64,000 bases of DNA from Ascaphus truei (taxonomy: Eukaryota; Chordata; Amphibia; Anura; Ascaphidae). The notes under the pieces were generated by a model. That model was not told the origin of the DNA and searched no databases. It saw nothing but the letters and a program-made list of their open reading frames with translations. The translations under genes and the position numbers were made by a program. Shown piece by piece: positions 12,057 through 23,703 of the stretch; within the stretch, counting starts at the first letter, position 1; every line of letters begins with the position of its first letter. Location: contig WSYH01000105.1 in the NCBI GenBank assembly GCA_036426205.1, forward strand, positions 62,001 to 126,000, written 5' to 3'.

Positions 12057-12390
12057 TAAATACAAACATTCTATGATGCCGCTGCAGTGAAACCCATTTA
12101 CATGTATGGCAGTGATTTCCATTATTAGGTTAAAACAAATTGGTGTCCTTTTTAAAAATACAGAATTTTTTTTTTTTAAGGATGTTGTACTCTGATTGAA
12201 AGTCTGGACATGTTTCTATTGTTGTTATTTACAATGTAATAATTTTGTTTATAGCATTAGGATAAAGTATTCCGATTTATGCACACATTGCATGTCAAAT
12301 TCAATTATCAACTGTAAAGCCTTGAAAAAGGCAAGGGAGATCTAATACTGTAGGTTACTGTATGTACAATAAATGCTAAAACTAAAAAAA
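12057..12390. other. Intron, nothing recognised
   Basis: AT-rich with short A and T runs. Confidence 0.5.
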
Positions 12391-12391
12391 A

Positions 12392-12520
12392 ATAAGGTAG
12401 AAGTGATACCTTTTTAATAGCCAACTCGTGCTTAAAAAGAGTATAAGCTTCCAGGACCACATAAGTCCCTTCTTCAGGCTGGTTAAAAAAAATATTAAAA
12501 GGTGTCACTTCTACCTTACT
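12392..12520. repeat. Small inverted-repeat element
   Basis: TAAGGTAGAAGTGATACC at the left and the near-complement GGTGTCACTTCTACCTTA at the right give about 25-bp terminal inverted repeats around a 75-bp interior. It is probably a short MITE. Superfamily not determined. Confidence 0.7.
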
Positions 12521-13482
12521 TTTCTTTGTATATTTTCATACTTTACCAGCCTCTATCTGCCTGTCTTTCCCCCCCCCCGAGGCATCATTTCACCACGTTA
12601 ACCCTTTCAGTGCCTGCGATGCCTTGTATCACTGAAAGCTTTAACTCCTCCGCTGCCAGTGTGTTAGCCACGCATTGCCATTAGTTGAGCTTGTCCTACA
12701 CGAGCTGCCTCCCACAATTATTAATCCTTATAATGGCTGCACAATCAGACGTATTTAGTTGGGGAATTGGTAAATGTTTGCATCCTTAAATCTATTTCAA
12801 TCCTGCGGATTTAGGATCCCAGGGAGGTTCTCAGCAGGGAAGCCGCCTTAAATACCTTCATTAAATCCATTGCCGCTAATCAACACTGAAGTGTTAATGC
12901 AGCCTGGCAGTGCAGCACGTTCTGGTCACAGTGCTAATTCTGGCAGATGTATTTCAATGCCGATTTAGTAAAGATAAAAGGTGTTTTGCTATCGGCACAC
13001 ACATGTTAAAATCGCCCAACAAAGCCGATTACAAGGATTTCACTAAATAACTTCCTGGGCTAATGTCCTGATGAGAGAATACATGACTCTGGATTCATTC
13101 TCTGCTCCTGTAGTTTCTCCTCACCTGTTGGGTGGCGTAAACATAGTGTGTATATCACAACGATGTCCTATAAATGAATATGATATGCGGGGTGCTCTTT
13201 TGTGGTTTTATTTGGCTGCATCTCCCTCTATTTTACCACGTGGAAGAAAGGACCAACATGGATATCTACTCTTTGTCTGGTTTTATTAAAGTGATTCACA
13301 TGCTTCATTTTTTATTTTTTATAATACCTCTCCATTGTTGTATGTGTATTTTTTTTTTTTTTAAGCCTTTGGGGAATGTAAAAGTGGCGCTTAAGTCCTG
13401 TAATAGTGGCACTTAAGTCCTGCAATAAGTACTGAACTGCCCACTGTATAGTGTTCTATGAAATGTTTGTAGTAGAAATAAC
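12521..13482. other. Intron, nothing recognised
   Basis: Unique-looking sequence. It starts with a C run near 12571. No splice-flanked coding block or repeat ends seen. Confidence 0.5.
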
Positions 13483-13490
13483 ACTTAGCA

Positions 13491-13763
13491 CAGGGGAGCG
13501 GAATCTTTTTTCACTGCGCCCCCTGCCAGCTGGCCCCCTCTCTCCGTGCCCCACCCTCCCCTCTTACCTTGGCTCCGGCGTCATGATGTCACGTTGCCAT
13601 GGCGACGCGTCTACAGAAGCAAGGCACGTGCAGCTTACAGAGGCCTTCGCTTCTTCCCCGGCACTTAATGTAAGTGCCTTCGGGAAGTGTGCGGGGCCTC
13701 TGTAAACCCCGCGGACCCCGCAGACAATCCCGGGGGGCGCACCCCACAGTTTGCGCACCGCTG
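13491..13763. mobile_element. hAT MITE family A, copy 3
   Basis: Left end CAGGGGAGCGGAATC, right end GTTTGCGCACCGCTG. Perfect 8-bp duplication ACTTAGCA (13483-13490 and 13764-13771). GC-rich and non-coding. Confidence 0.92.
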
Positions 13764-13861
13764 ACTTAGCAGGTCCAGCTGTTGGTTTTATGTGCACCAC
13801 TGGAGGCAGTTGGTAGACTTTTAGATTCTCGCACAAAAAGCTAGTAAAGGATAATGAACTA

Positions 13862-14360
13862 TTATTTTATTTATTTATTTATTTATAAAATGTTTTGCCA
13901 GGAAGTAATACATTGAGAGTTACCTGTCATTTTCACGTATGTTCTGGGCATAGAGTTAAGATGACAAATAATACATGGTTACAAATAGGTCGACATTATA
14001 AAAGACAATGCATGCACAGTTAGAGATAATATATATATATATATATATATGATATTATATATATAGATATATATATTATATATAATATATTATAAGATAT
14101 ATATAGATATATCTATGCACAGTTAGAGATAATATATATATTATAGGCGTATGTAATAATTACAGATTAAAATGTGAGACAGCTTTAGTTTTGAAAGAAC
14201 TTAGACTGGTGGTGACTGTGAGAGTCTCCGGTAGACTGTTCCAGTTGTGGGGTGCACAGTAAGAGGAGGAGGAGAAGGAGCGGCCGGACACTTTGCTGAA
14301 CCTTGGGACAATGAACAGTCTTTTGTAGTCAGAACTCAGATGTTAAGTGATATAAGATGA
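13862..14360 (-). mobile_element. LINE 3' fragment with (TAAA)n tail
   Basis: A TTTA-repeat block (13863-13889) followed by ATGTTTTGCCAGGAAGTAAT reads on the minus strand as a LINE 3' untranslated region ending in a TAAA-type tail, as in CR1/L2-group elements. An AT microsatellite (14026-14160) interrupts it. The rightward extent is approximate. Confidence 0.6.
14026..14160. repeat. AT microsatellite, compound
   Basis: Interrupted (AT)n and ATATAG runs, with a partial duplication of the adjacent GCACAGTTAGAGATAATA sequence. Confidence 0.85.
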
Positions 14361-15232
14361 TAACTCTATACTAGCTTTGTAATAGAAAGTTGTGTGGGAA
14401 TCTAAAAATACACCAATTGACTCCAGTGATACTGTGACCTGTTTTATGATTTCTAAAGGGAATTTTAATAAAAAGATAAAACAGATTTACCTAAACCTTT
14501 GATCTAAAGCAGTGGCTGTGCTTGAAGCCCAGGAGTACCTCAGACCTACACGCCAACTCTGTTTATGCAGAACAAATTCCCTCCTAATTTGTTCCAAATG
14601 TATTAAAAACCATTCTCTTATCCCAATGCAAGTCAATGGAAGTTAAAGGGATCTCCCACATTTTGCTACCAAATTTCCCTTAAAAGAGTTTTCAGATGTT
14701 GGTCAGTTGGACCACGAGATGTCACAAAGGGTTCTGCAAAAAAGAAAGGCATGGTGATTATTCACTCATTGTTTTCATCTACCAGAATTTTTCAATGGAA
14801 AACAAACAAACAAAAAAAGGTTATATAATAACAACCTACATGCTGGGATTTTGTAGAAATGAAAGAAACTTAAATAGTCCCAATGTGACTAAAAGGATAG
14901 AAATAACATAAAAACAACTAATGTAAAAATAAAATGTTAGTGGGTGTGATTGAGAATCAAACATTTTTAAATGCTTTTTTAATGAAAAACCTACACGTTG
15001 ATTTCTTCAATTCCAGAAATAATTGCGGTGTGTTTTTATATAGCAATTTTTCACATTTAAAATTACAAGCATCTAAACTCAGAGATGGATTGATTTGGGA
15101 TCAAAATGATCACATCCCAAGTTAAAAGTGACAAAACAAAACTTCACAAAGCTCACATTTGAAACCATGTAGTGAAGAGGCTCACAATCCTTTTAGACAA
15201 TGTAACAATTCCTTATTTCATCTGTTTTCTAG
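14361..15232. other. Intron before the EF-hand exon
   Basis: Unique AT-rich intron ending in a good acceptor: a pyrimidine-rich tract then TTTTCTAG at 15225-15232. Confidence 0.6.
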
Positions 15233-15471
15233 GAATGACTTATCGATGGTTTGCCGCCAGCTAAACATGGAGGAGTCTGTGGCTGAAATCATGCATCAGC
15301 TGGGGGCAGATGAGAGCGGGAAGATTTCATTTCAAGACTTTACCAAGTGCCGTATGCAGCTTGTACGTGAAATCAGAAAGGAGGAAGTGGAGCTGTCTGA
15401 CGACTCGTGCAAAAACAAAAAACGTTGTGACCGAATATCCTCCTGGCCAACTGGGAGTGAGAACAGCTTAG
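15233..15471 (+). CDS. MCC: MCC long-isoform exon, EF-hand region (partial CDS)
   Basis: Internal coding exon of the colorectal mutant cancer protein, a cytoplasmic coiled-coil scaffold linked to Wnt/beta-catenin signalling and cell-cycle control. The 239 bases start by completing a codon with one base, give 79 full codons, and end one base into a codon. The acceptor is TTTTCTAG and the donor GTGGGT (15472). Residues include NDLSMVCRQLNMEESVAEIM, then LGADESGKISFQDF and MQLVREIRKEEVEL, ending WPTGSENSL. This matches the MCC long-isoform N-terminal EF-hand pair from memory of the family. The exon enters within the first hand. The second loop reads GADESGKISFQD, with glycine rather than aspartate at position 1, so calcium binding is doubtful. 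Exon 1 is upstream of the window. Confidence 0.93.
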
Positions 15472-15544
15472 GTGGGTGTGACCTACACTTTACCGACTAC
15501 AAAATGCTGCGTAGAGGATTTTTTAAATTGGAATCTCTCTAGAG

Positions 15545-15696
15545 AAGGGGTGGCCAACTCCAGTCCTCAAGGGCTACCAACAGGTCAGGTTTTAAGCTTG
15601 CTTGAGCGCAGGTGGCTCAATCGATGGCTGTCAATGGTTGAGCCACATGTAGTGAAGCAGGGATAGCCTTAAAACTTGACCTGTTGGCCACCCTTG
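15545..15696. mobile_element. hAT MITE family B, copy 1
   Basis: Starts AAGGGGTGGCCAACTC (CAGGGG in other copies) and ends TTGGCCACCCTTG. Flanks CTCTAGAG (15537-15544) and CTCTAGTG (15697-15704) match at 7 of 8. It lies 73 bp after the exon donor. Confidence 0.88.
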
Positions 15697-15974
15697 CTCT
15701 AGTGGTTAGATGGTCTGACACAGAATCACATTTACTCTTGTAGATTCTGCTTATTGCTTTCAGTGTGTAAATTCAGCAGCCTCACCAAAGCAATAACAAT
15801 AACACTAGTATTAGAACAATTGTTGTAAAATTTGTTTCCATTGATAACTTGATTCTGTGCAGTAATACTTTTCCAACCTGTTAGTACACTGTTACCAAAC
15901 AATGAGCCATCCAGTATATTTGAAACTAGTCATGTGAACACATTGCATCACTGCGCCCCTCTCAAAGGGAATAA

Positions 15975-16167
15975 GGCTGCGGCCATAGTGCGTGCAACCG
16001 CAACAAATACATTATGGCAAGTAGTCTGGCCATCGCGTGCAGCAGCGTGACGACGACGCTAGATTTTGTTGGAGACAAATATATTTGATTTTAGACACGA
16101 CGGCCGCGTCACGTGACACGTTTGAACCAATGAGGCGACCCTCGGATGTGATGTAATGGCCGCAGCC
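15975..16167. mobile_element. Harbinger-type MITE, 193 bp
   Basis: Terminal inverted repeats GGCTGCGGCCAT and ATGGCCGCAGCC, flanked on both sides by TAA (15972-15974, 16168-16170). This fits the 3-bp TWA target preference of PIF/Harbinger elements. Non-coding. Confidence 0.82.
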
Positions 16168-16170
16168 TAA

Positions 16171-17010
16171 GAATTGGAGATGAAGGAAGGGTTGTTTGAC
16201 ACACAGATGTTTGTCAAAGTAAAAGTTGTTTTAATAGCACAGCACACAATTAGGACAACAGGACAATGTTGCCTCAGTGTGAAGAGCGCAAACACCTGTT
16301 AAAGATAAACTATCTCCTAAAACGCTTGTATTTATACCCGAAGAAAACAGTATCCCTGTTTCATTCTTACTCATGCATATTCAGTGTTTCTCCCGCACTA
16401 GCTGCTGTACCTTTTTTTTGTCAGCACTTTCCTGTTATCGCCTTTCTGTGACTTGGTGTAGGGGAATGGATAGTCTTTAATATGTTTAAGCAGATTTGAG
16501 TTAGTCAAGGTAATTGTGTGTGCAAAAGTCTTATCTTCAGGGAAGGTCAGTTGTCCATAGACCTTATTCAATTCTTCAAAATTCCCTGTAGCTCATTAAG
16601 ATCATCTTGCTGACCTTCTTAAAACTTGAACCCATCCCTTGTTGGTTCATGTTTGCACAGTTTCATCATTTTACACAGTCTCTCTTATGGTTGTCTGTTT
16701 TGGGGGCCTTATAGTCCAAGGTCCAACAGGTGATATTTCAGTATTGGGTGACTATGTATTTTGAGGTTCTCGTACCATCTTGGGGTTTTGTATTGGAACC
16801 TCTTGGGCTTTGCTCCCATTGTTCATCTCACCTGCACCTCTTGATGTGCTAGGTTTGTAATGCACATTTCACCCACTAGTCAAACTAGCATTATTTCTTT
16901 ATGTAGCACTGATGCTGTACAAAATGAAAGAAATGGTACCAGGTCAATTTCTAATGGTGTTAAAGTTAATGCACTAATATATTTTTTTTTAAATCTGATG
17001 CTCCGTTTAG
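16171..17010. other. Intron, nothing recognised
   Basis: Unique-looking DNA with no repeat ends or coding block that I can support. Confidence 0.5.
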
Positions 17011-17011
17011 G

Positions 17012-17215
17012 AGATATTATTATTGTTATTATGATCATTTATTTATAACGTGCCACCGTATTCTGTAGCGCAGTAAAATAAGGTTGGAGGATGAAAACAA
17101 TAAAATATTAAACTATTAACATACATTGTAACAGTAGGTAAGGAGGGCTATTGAGCTTACAATCTATAAGGAAGGGTAAGTGGAAACATAAGGTACATAA
17201 GGGGGATTAGAAGGC
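17012..17215 (-). mobile_element. LINE/SINE 3' fragment, L2-like
   Basis: A TATTATTATTGTTATTATG start and GAGCTTACAATCTATAAGG (17153-17171) read on the minus strand as the ...GATTGTAAGCTC... 3' region common to the L2-type elements here, with an A/T-triplet tail. Degraded; exact family uncertain. Confidence 0.5.
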
Positions 17216-18188
17216 TGTGTGTCTCTAATAGCTGCTTGTTATGTGAAGGAGTTGGCGTTGGTGAAGAAGTGGGATTGTGCGGCGGTAGAGCTGTGTGAGC
17301 AGGTAATGTGTGGGATGGAAATGCTTCAATATAGACATCTGAAATATTTTACTGAAGACCAATTGCAGAGCAGCTTTAATCTCGATGAACAGCTGCCACC
17401 CTTTGGCTGCCACCTTTGCTGCGACTGGAGCATCTGAGTGGAAGTGAACACAGCTGCACAGCAAACAGACCCCAGACCTGCAGAGGGGAGGTGCTGCTGA
17501 TATCCAGGTCTTTGAAGTTGTGTCTGTCTTTTCTGGATGATACTAACCCTGTTCACGCTGGATTAGTGGACAGAAAGAGTGAAGGTGAAGCATTTTGGGG
17601 AGACTTTCTCTTAAGGGGCAGCCTTTGCTGCAACTCAGGTGTTTCTATATAAGCATTTAAATAACTACCAATTTTCGTTTTAAAAAATTACGAGTCACAG
17701 GTGTGGTTTTGCCTACTTTTTTGGGGGTGTGGGGGGGAATCAGCATTCATTTAAGCTCTGAGATACTTGTGTAACCCTCCTTGTCTGGCATCCTAAAGAG
17801 TTTACATCTCATTAATTGAATAAGTCTCTAATACATTGTCAGGGTGTTGGATTGGTGCAGGCTGGGTGTTAATAATGAAGCTTTAGTCCTCCTCTTTTAC
17901 CTCTGATCCATCTTCCTTATAGTGTCTGTGGCACTCCTGTCCTTTGTTCCTCTTCTGGACCTTGTTTCCTCTCCTCTCAGGCTGTCACCCAGTCTTTGGT
18001 ACTAAATGCCACCTCGTGGCTTTCTGGGTTAGAGTTCGCTACAGACCTTCTGGTCGGGCTGATCCTGCTATGCGCTGGGGTTACAGTTCTGTGAACCCCT
18101 TCTTGGCATAGGCTTCCTCCATGTGAGCCAGGAGAGTAGGAATGAGCCATTTCTATTGTACTAGATGGCAACGGCACTGTCCATAACT

Positions 18189-18189
<1 letters not shown>
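17216..18189. other. Intron, unassigned
   Basis: Moderately GC-rich at 17220-17650, with short ORFs on both strands that overlap each other and match nothing I know. It could be an old retroelement fragment. No support for a gene. Confidence 0.4.

Positions 18190-18222
<33 letters not shown>
18190..18222. repeat. (TA)n microsatellite
   Basis: Uninterrupted TA dinucleotide run. Confidence 0.95.
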
Positions 18223-18223
<1 letters not shown>

Positions 18224-18394
18224 TATGCCTGCCTTATTGTAGGATCATCTATTTACTAGTCTATATACACAGTGAGGTCCCTCCATAGTGAACTCCTCTC
18301 AGGACCTGACCTCCAGAACCGTCTCCCCCACGTTATATACCCTACTGTGATGTCACTGTCACCAGGCAGAACTTGTCAGGGCTTACTCTGAGTG

Positions 18395-18690
18395 AAAACA
18401 GAAAAGACACAGCGCACAACGCTCATAGTGTGTTAAAAGTTGTATTGACATGTAAATTATAATGTGGTGAGTATTGTGCGTACATCAATAAGGTGTTATA
18501 CAAGCAGTTTCGGGATAATGTTACCCAAGCGCCACATGGAAACCGGAACAGATGTCCTCACATGGATATGGACGCTGGTGCCTCAGATACAGGGTCCTGT
18601 CGAGGTAGATAGGAAGCCTCAGAAAGTTCTTACTCCCAAAGTAAGACTACACTATGAGCGTTGTGCGCTGTGTCTTTTCTGTTTTTATCT
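18395..18690. mobile_element. Inverted-repeat MITE, about 295 bp
   Basis: 37-bp terminal inverted repeats with near-perfect identity: AAAACAGAAAAGACACAGCG... on the left (18395-18431) and its complement ...GTGTCTTTTCTGTTTT on the right (18650-18688). Non-coding interior. Superfamily not determined. Confidence 0.8.
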
Positions 18691-18869
18691 GTTAGCTTTA
18701 GGGGGTTCCTGAGCCCCCCCTCCATCGCAGCTGCAGACGCTCTGATTAAGGTCACGTATTTTTATTAATATTCATCACGTCACTTATTACACTAGTTGCG
18801 CACTTTTTTCTTTTCTCACTTACTCTGAGTGAGCCTATACAGTAACCCTATACGGCCATAGTAATCCCA

Positions 18870-19140
18870 AGGGAGGGATTACACGTGCCTCCGAAGGTAC
18901 CTTCAATACCATTACCTGCCATGGAAACAAAATGGAAGTTTAAATCTCCAGCAGCACACGGGCCAATAGCAGGCCATGAGATCATCGGTCAAAGCTTCCT
19001 ACTGACCTGCCTGTTGTTGGAGGGTCTGAGTACCAGGATGTATCCTGCAGCACCTACTGAGGTAAGTATCTTGGGAACAAGGGGGCCACCGAGCTGAAAT
19101 TGACGTGATTTCGCTCCGGGAACCCTCCTCTTCATACCCA
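18870..19140. repeat. GC-rich repeat, shared in part with 42600-42900
   Basis: Shares a loosely conserved block with 42600-42900, including a GAGGTAAG...GAGCTGAAAT stretch and a GGGCCAATAG-type word. Likely an old DNA-transposon derivative. The ends are not clear. Confidence 0.4.
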
Positions 19141-19539
19141 ATTTTTTTTAAAATGCTGTTGTAAATGCATATAGACTTCCTGGGGGAGGGGGGGGGGCTT
19201 GCTACTTTAAGCAAGTTCTTTTGAATGTAACAAAATGGATCTTAAATTGATGCTGAAGTGGGAATCCTTGTTCTCCTTTTCAAATGTTTCTGGAAATGTA
19301 GTGTCATTCCTTGTAGGTAGTGACACCATTTGAGGAAGAAACCTGTGATATTGGTTCCTTTAAAGGTATCTCAACCTCCAATGAATCCACACAAATGTCC
19401 AGGACCAATATGGCTACTAGAACTTTAAGCTGCAAATGTATTAAGATCTGTCTTCAATCTGAGGATCTGGTCACATTTGGCTACAGTCTTCTTGTCATGC
19501 TTATGCTCCTATACACAAGCCGAGGGAAAGGAAAGGGAC

Positions 19540-20340
19540 CCGATAGCGAGGTAGGGGATCCGCAGGAGAGACGAAAGGGAGTGAGTTGCCGTGCAGCTGG
19601 GGATCGGCGTACGTAGTCACGTGAGCGCGCCACGCGCATGAGAATGCGCGACGCGTCCGGAGGTGCGGAGCCAAGCTCAGAGACACGACAAGCCCAGCTG
19701 CATGTGTGCGCATGCTCTGTCAGCAGAGCGGGAATACGCGCGTTCTCAGGCACCAACGCGGGGGAAAGCGAACGCTTCAGCACTGGAGTCTGGAACAGGC
19801 CTCTGCGTGGAGAATAGCAGCAGACCTTAAGAACTCAGGAACACAGGCCTAGCGTGGGGAGTAGCAGTACTGACCTCTGCATGGAGGGTAGCAGCAGGCC
19901 TCAGGATACTCGGGTACTAATAACGAGAACTAGAGAGGAGCAGGGGAGGTAGAGTCCAGAGCACAAGGTAACAATAGAATATCTTCTTGGAGGACGTCCA
20001 GCCTCCTTAAAGGCATAGTGCCAGTAACTGAAGAGTGCAGCAAATACTAAGTTCAAACTAAGGGTTGTTTAGGTGAATACTTTGGCCAAGGTCCTACACT
20101 ACCCAACGGTAAACTAACCTCAGTGGTAGAATGAGTGACTGTCCCAGTCTTCCGGAATCCTTGTAGCTGAAGGGGAAGGCTTCTCTGCTCTCCTGGGTCA
20201 GCACCCTTGTATGCTAAGGCAATGTCTGTCCAGGTATAGAGGTCTGCTCCCCTTTTTCTTGGTGTCAGCCTGCAGTCTCTTTGCAGCTCAAGACATCTGT
20301 CCTTCCTTGGTTCAGCCCCCAATTGTGAGACTCAGGAATC
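19540..20340. mobile_element. Retroelement-like fragment related to the 39 kb LTR
   Basis: The segment 19750-19930 carries diverged tandem units (GCTTCAGCACTGGAGTC, GGCCTCTGCGTGGAGA, GCAGCAGGCCTCAGGA) that also occur in the solo LTR at 39072-39940, in the same orientation. No TG...CA ends with a matching duplication were found, so this is called only as a fragment. Confidence 0.45.
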
Positions 20341-20489
20341 CTCTTCCTGTGTCTCAGAGCAGGCTTTTTCTGATAGAGCTGTGATTAGGCAGGTGGAGTT
20401 GGTTGATTGCACACCAGCAATTAACCAGCACACTGATGGATTAGAGGCAAGTTGCTTTAACAGAGAAGTCCCTGTTACAGGTGGCGTGT

Positions 20490-21140
20490 GGAATTTCATG
20501 CTGATTTGGGTTCCAGGAGATTACGGGCTAAATCCTGGTCATGGTAAAACTCTCCCATAGAGTTCCCTGCACCTAGTTTTCGACCCCAGTCCCAAAGTAA
20601 GTGTGTCTTTTTGTCTGTATTTTGTGTATCATTGTGTGTAAGCGAATTTATGCCAAATAAATGACAATTTATTTCATTACCTTGTTTTGCTCAATGAATG
20701 ATCCCGGTAAAAAGGTGTAAATAACCTGGTCTCCCGTGACACCTTTTAAGGGGAACATTAACCCATTAGTTCTGGAGAGCATGCAAAGCTCTAATACTAA
20801 TTAGGTTCAACAACCTCAAACTGTGTTTTTGTAATGTTGCCACAAATGTTTCTCTGTAAACCAAGTGATGTGTTTGGCTGCCAAAGCCTACTATCCATTG
20901 TTCTAGCTGCGGCTGAATCTGTCACTCACGTACTTGTTATAACTTGACTAGGATTGAAAAGCAGTGTGGTCTCTTCTTCATCTCTCACCACACATGTGTA
21001 AGCCTGCAGCAGATCATTAAGGCAGTAGTACTGTTCAGAATGCACTGAGAGTTCACGTTCTAGTACAACGTTGTTGCCCAAGTGTAACCGTGTTATTTCT
21101 TTCATAAATACACAAGGACGAATGCGTTATTGATAATGTA
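20490..21140. other. Intron, nothing recognised
   Basis: No supported feature. Confidence 0.5.
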
Positions 21141-21142
21141 TT

Positions 21143-21208
21143 GTATGTCTTTATTTATATAGCGCCATTAATGTATATAGCGCTTCGCAGCAGTAATACA
21201 CGTTAGAT
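21143..21208 (-). mobile_element. L2 LINE 3' end, fragment
   Basis: TGTCTTTATTTATATAGCGC then TATATAGCGCTTCGCAGCAG is the reverse of the L2 tail at 7020-7080. It is cut by the hAT MITE at 21209; L2 sequence does not obviously resume after it. Confidence 0.8.
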
Positions 21209-21551
21209 CAGGGGTGCGCAAGCTTATCTTAATGCGCCTCCCTGTCTCCTCCGGCTTGTGCCCCCCTGCCTGCACGGCTCTGGCGTCAAACGACGCCGCG
21301 GGGGTCATGTGACGTCACGTTCCCATGGCAAAGTGCCGTCACGTGACCCCCACGGCATCATTTGCCGCCGGTTCCCATGGAGACGTGTCGCTGGAACGAA
21401 GGTAAGTAAAAAGTTACAGAGGCCTTGCGCTATCCCCGGCATTTATTTTAACTGCCTGTGGGGAAGCGCGAGGCCTCTGTAACAGCCGCCCCCCCCCCTA
21501 GAAATCTCACACCCTCCCTGCGGGGCACGCCTCCCACTTTGTGCACCCCTG
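21209..21551. mobile_element. hAT MITE family A, copy 4
   Basis: Ends CAGGGGTGCGCAAGCT and TTTGTGCACCCCTG. Flanks CGTTAGAT and GTTTAAAT match at only 5 of 8, so the duplication has decayed or been altered. TGACGTCA at 21310-21317. Inserted in an L2 tail. Confidence 0.85.
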
Positions 21552-21787
21552 GTTTAAATAATATTAATGAATTGAGTTGATCCTTGGTGTACAGTACGGT
21601 GAACTGGAATGGTACAATTGGTGTTGGGCCATTACACGGACGTTCCAGTGTTCTACTCTGTATGTTATAGATCACATACTGTGCTCCTTCTGATGCTATA
21701 GTAGTTGTTTTTTGTGTGTGCTTGTACCCCTTATGCAAATTGACCAGCCTGAGATTGCTTTCTATTTGTTCTCCATATGTGACACAG
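21552..21787. other. Intron before the linker exon
   Basis: Ends in a pyrimidine-rich tract and acceptor ACACAG at 21782-21787. Confidence 0.6.
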
Positions 21788-21999
21788 GTGCCTTATCTGC
21801 AGCTAGGGAGAGCTGGGAATATGACTCGGGGGCACGGGACCTGCAGAGCCCTGATCCACAGAGCCATTCCATCATACAGAAGTTTCAGGAGTTGGGGGGC
21901 AAAGCTACGAGCCAACAGGCAGCCTTGCAAAAACTTCTGGCACAAACCTCCAGCCTTACGAACAACGTGGGAGGAAGCTATCTAGAACTTGCCAACACC
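21788..21999 (+). CDS. MCC: MCC long-isoform exon, linker region (partial CDS)
   Basis: Coding exon following the EF-hand exon of long MCC. Two bases complete the split glycine codon, then come 70 codons; the exon ends in phase 0 before donor GTAAGT (22000). Residues begin ALSAARESWEYDSGARDLQS and end GGSYLELANT, with a glutamine/leucine-rich stretch SQQAALQKLLAQTSSL between, which could form an amphipathic helix. The phase agrees with both neighbours: phase 1 on entry from 15471 and phase 0 on exit, the same exit phase as the short-isoform exon at 62416-62475. The next exon, shared by both isoforms and starting the long coiled-coil body, is beyond 64000. Recognised by family memory, not alignment. 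Confidence 0.94.
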
Positions 22000-23695
22000 G
22001 TAAGTTTTGCTTCTACAGCAGTTAATTTCTTTCATGTTGTACAGTATGTACTGTAGCAATGCCAGGTATGATAAAACGTCACAAACCAGAATTTTTTACA
22101 CAATCCAAACAAAGCCAACTTTGAGTGATGTTTCAATGTTTTAATCCTCCGGTGTTTCTTCATATTCAATATCCACGAGGTTCAGTAGCAACACTTGATT
22201 GCCGAAAGCAAACGTCAACTTGAGTAACAATTCATTCCACCCATGACTTTTCCCACCACAGTGTCATCATCCTATCGCATCATCAATGGTGACCATAAAG
22301 AACGTTTCATTTTATTGTATGGGGATATCTGATGAAGAGACTAGTTGAATCTTGAAATGCTGTATTTTTCCTGTTCTTCTGCAATGTTTATTTATTGTAT
22401 TTACATGTTAGGGTGGTGATATATAGTATATCAAAGGTCACACGTGGTGATTATAGTGTTAAGTTGGGGGTGGAAGAATTCGTTTTTTATTTTGTTCCGA
22501 TGGTTGTCATTTTAGGGATTGTAGGAGCAGTTAGGAGTTTTTCAGGGCAACATTACAAGGGGTTGAAGCTGCGTTTGTGCTTGTAATTAAAATTGTTTTC
22601 TGGGGGGAGGTGGGGTTAAAAGCTGTCTAGTCTGAGCAAACATTAACCATCTGTCTTTGTGATCAGCATCCATATGAAATTGAAATAACAATCTTCATAC
22701 ATTTGATCACACGTATTGCCGCGGGGACAGGTGACAGGTCAAAAGTCCAGGTAATAATGAATACTGCCACGGGGCACTGCTTCATGGAGAGTGTGGTCCA
22801 GTTGGTTATCAGCTGATAACTCTTTGTGAAGCAGACCCAGTTTGCTGTATGTTTTATAAATACAATAAATATGATCTATATATTCATACATTTGATGCTG
22901 AGAAAAATTGACCCAATAGAATTTTCTTGCACATTGTCAACAAGTAAATGGTGTTCTCTTCATAGATATTCCATCCCCCTACCTTTGCGCCTTTTATATA
23001 GGTGATTTTGCTTGCCAATTAGGGCAGAAATCCCGCCTACTTGGTCTTTTTTTTTTGTTTTTTTGAGAATTTGAACCGTGGGGTCCTCGGGCGCTGAACG
23101 ACGGGGCTAAGGATTAAACCGGCAACTAAACCTGAACGTTTCTCAGGAACCAGGAGGTACCTGGAGCTCAAAACAAATGGTGTGACCAAGCCCCGGAGGA
23201 CACCCCTGTTAGAATTATGTGAAAACAATCAGTCCAAAATGTGGTGGGGGCGCGGCTTTCAAGATTGTACGCAAGCATACAGGGTCTCAAATATGTGCAT
23301 GGTGAGATGCAAGGAATTCGGTTTTATTATTACATTTGTAGGACATGCAGTGAAAGGCATTTGTTTGTAAAATTTTGCATGGATAAAGATAACCATCATA
23401 GTTTCCTTGTGTATTTGTATATTTTGGGCAATGTTCTGGTGAAAGATACCGTCGAGAACCTGTATCTAAAGCAGTGTTTATTATACCAAGGGCTCCTAAT
23501 AACACGTTAGTTACCCTGGGCATCCCTAAAGGGTTCCCTGCAATTTAGAATTTTACAGTGAATTTACAATTACAATAAATTACAGTGCATCTGATCTAAC
23601 ATGCGCTATTAGAGCGTTTTGAGGTTTCTCATAATTTCACTATATAATTTTAGGGTTGTTAACGTCTAAAAGGTTAAAAAAAACGCTGATCTATA
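22000..23695. other. Intron, mostly unassigned
   Basis: First part of the large intron between long-isoform exons. It includes a CTGATGAAGAG...CTTGAAATGC stretch (22330-22360) that resembles the motif discussed for the foldback repeats. No gene or delimited repeat. Confidence 0.5.
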
Positions 23696-23703
23696 GGTTA
23701 ATG

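Noticed and set aside
19540..20466. Full LTR element ending CCTGTTACA
   Set aside because: No matching 5-bp duplication or TG start could be paired with that end.
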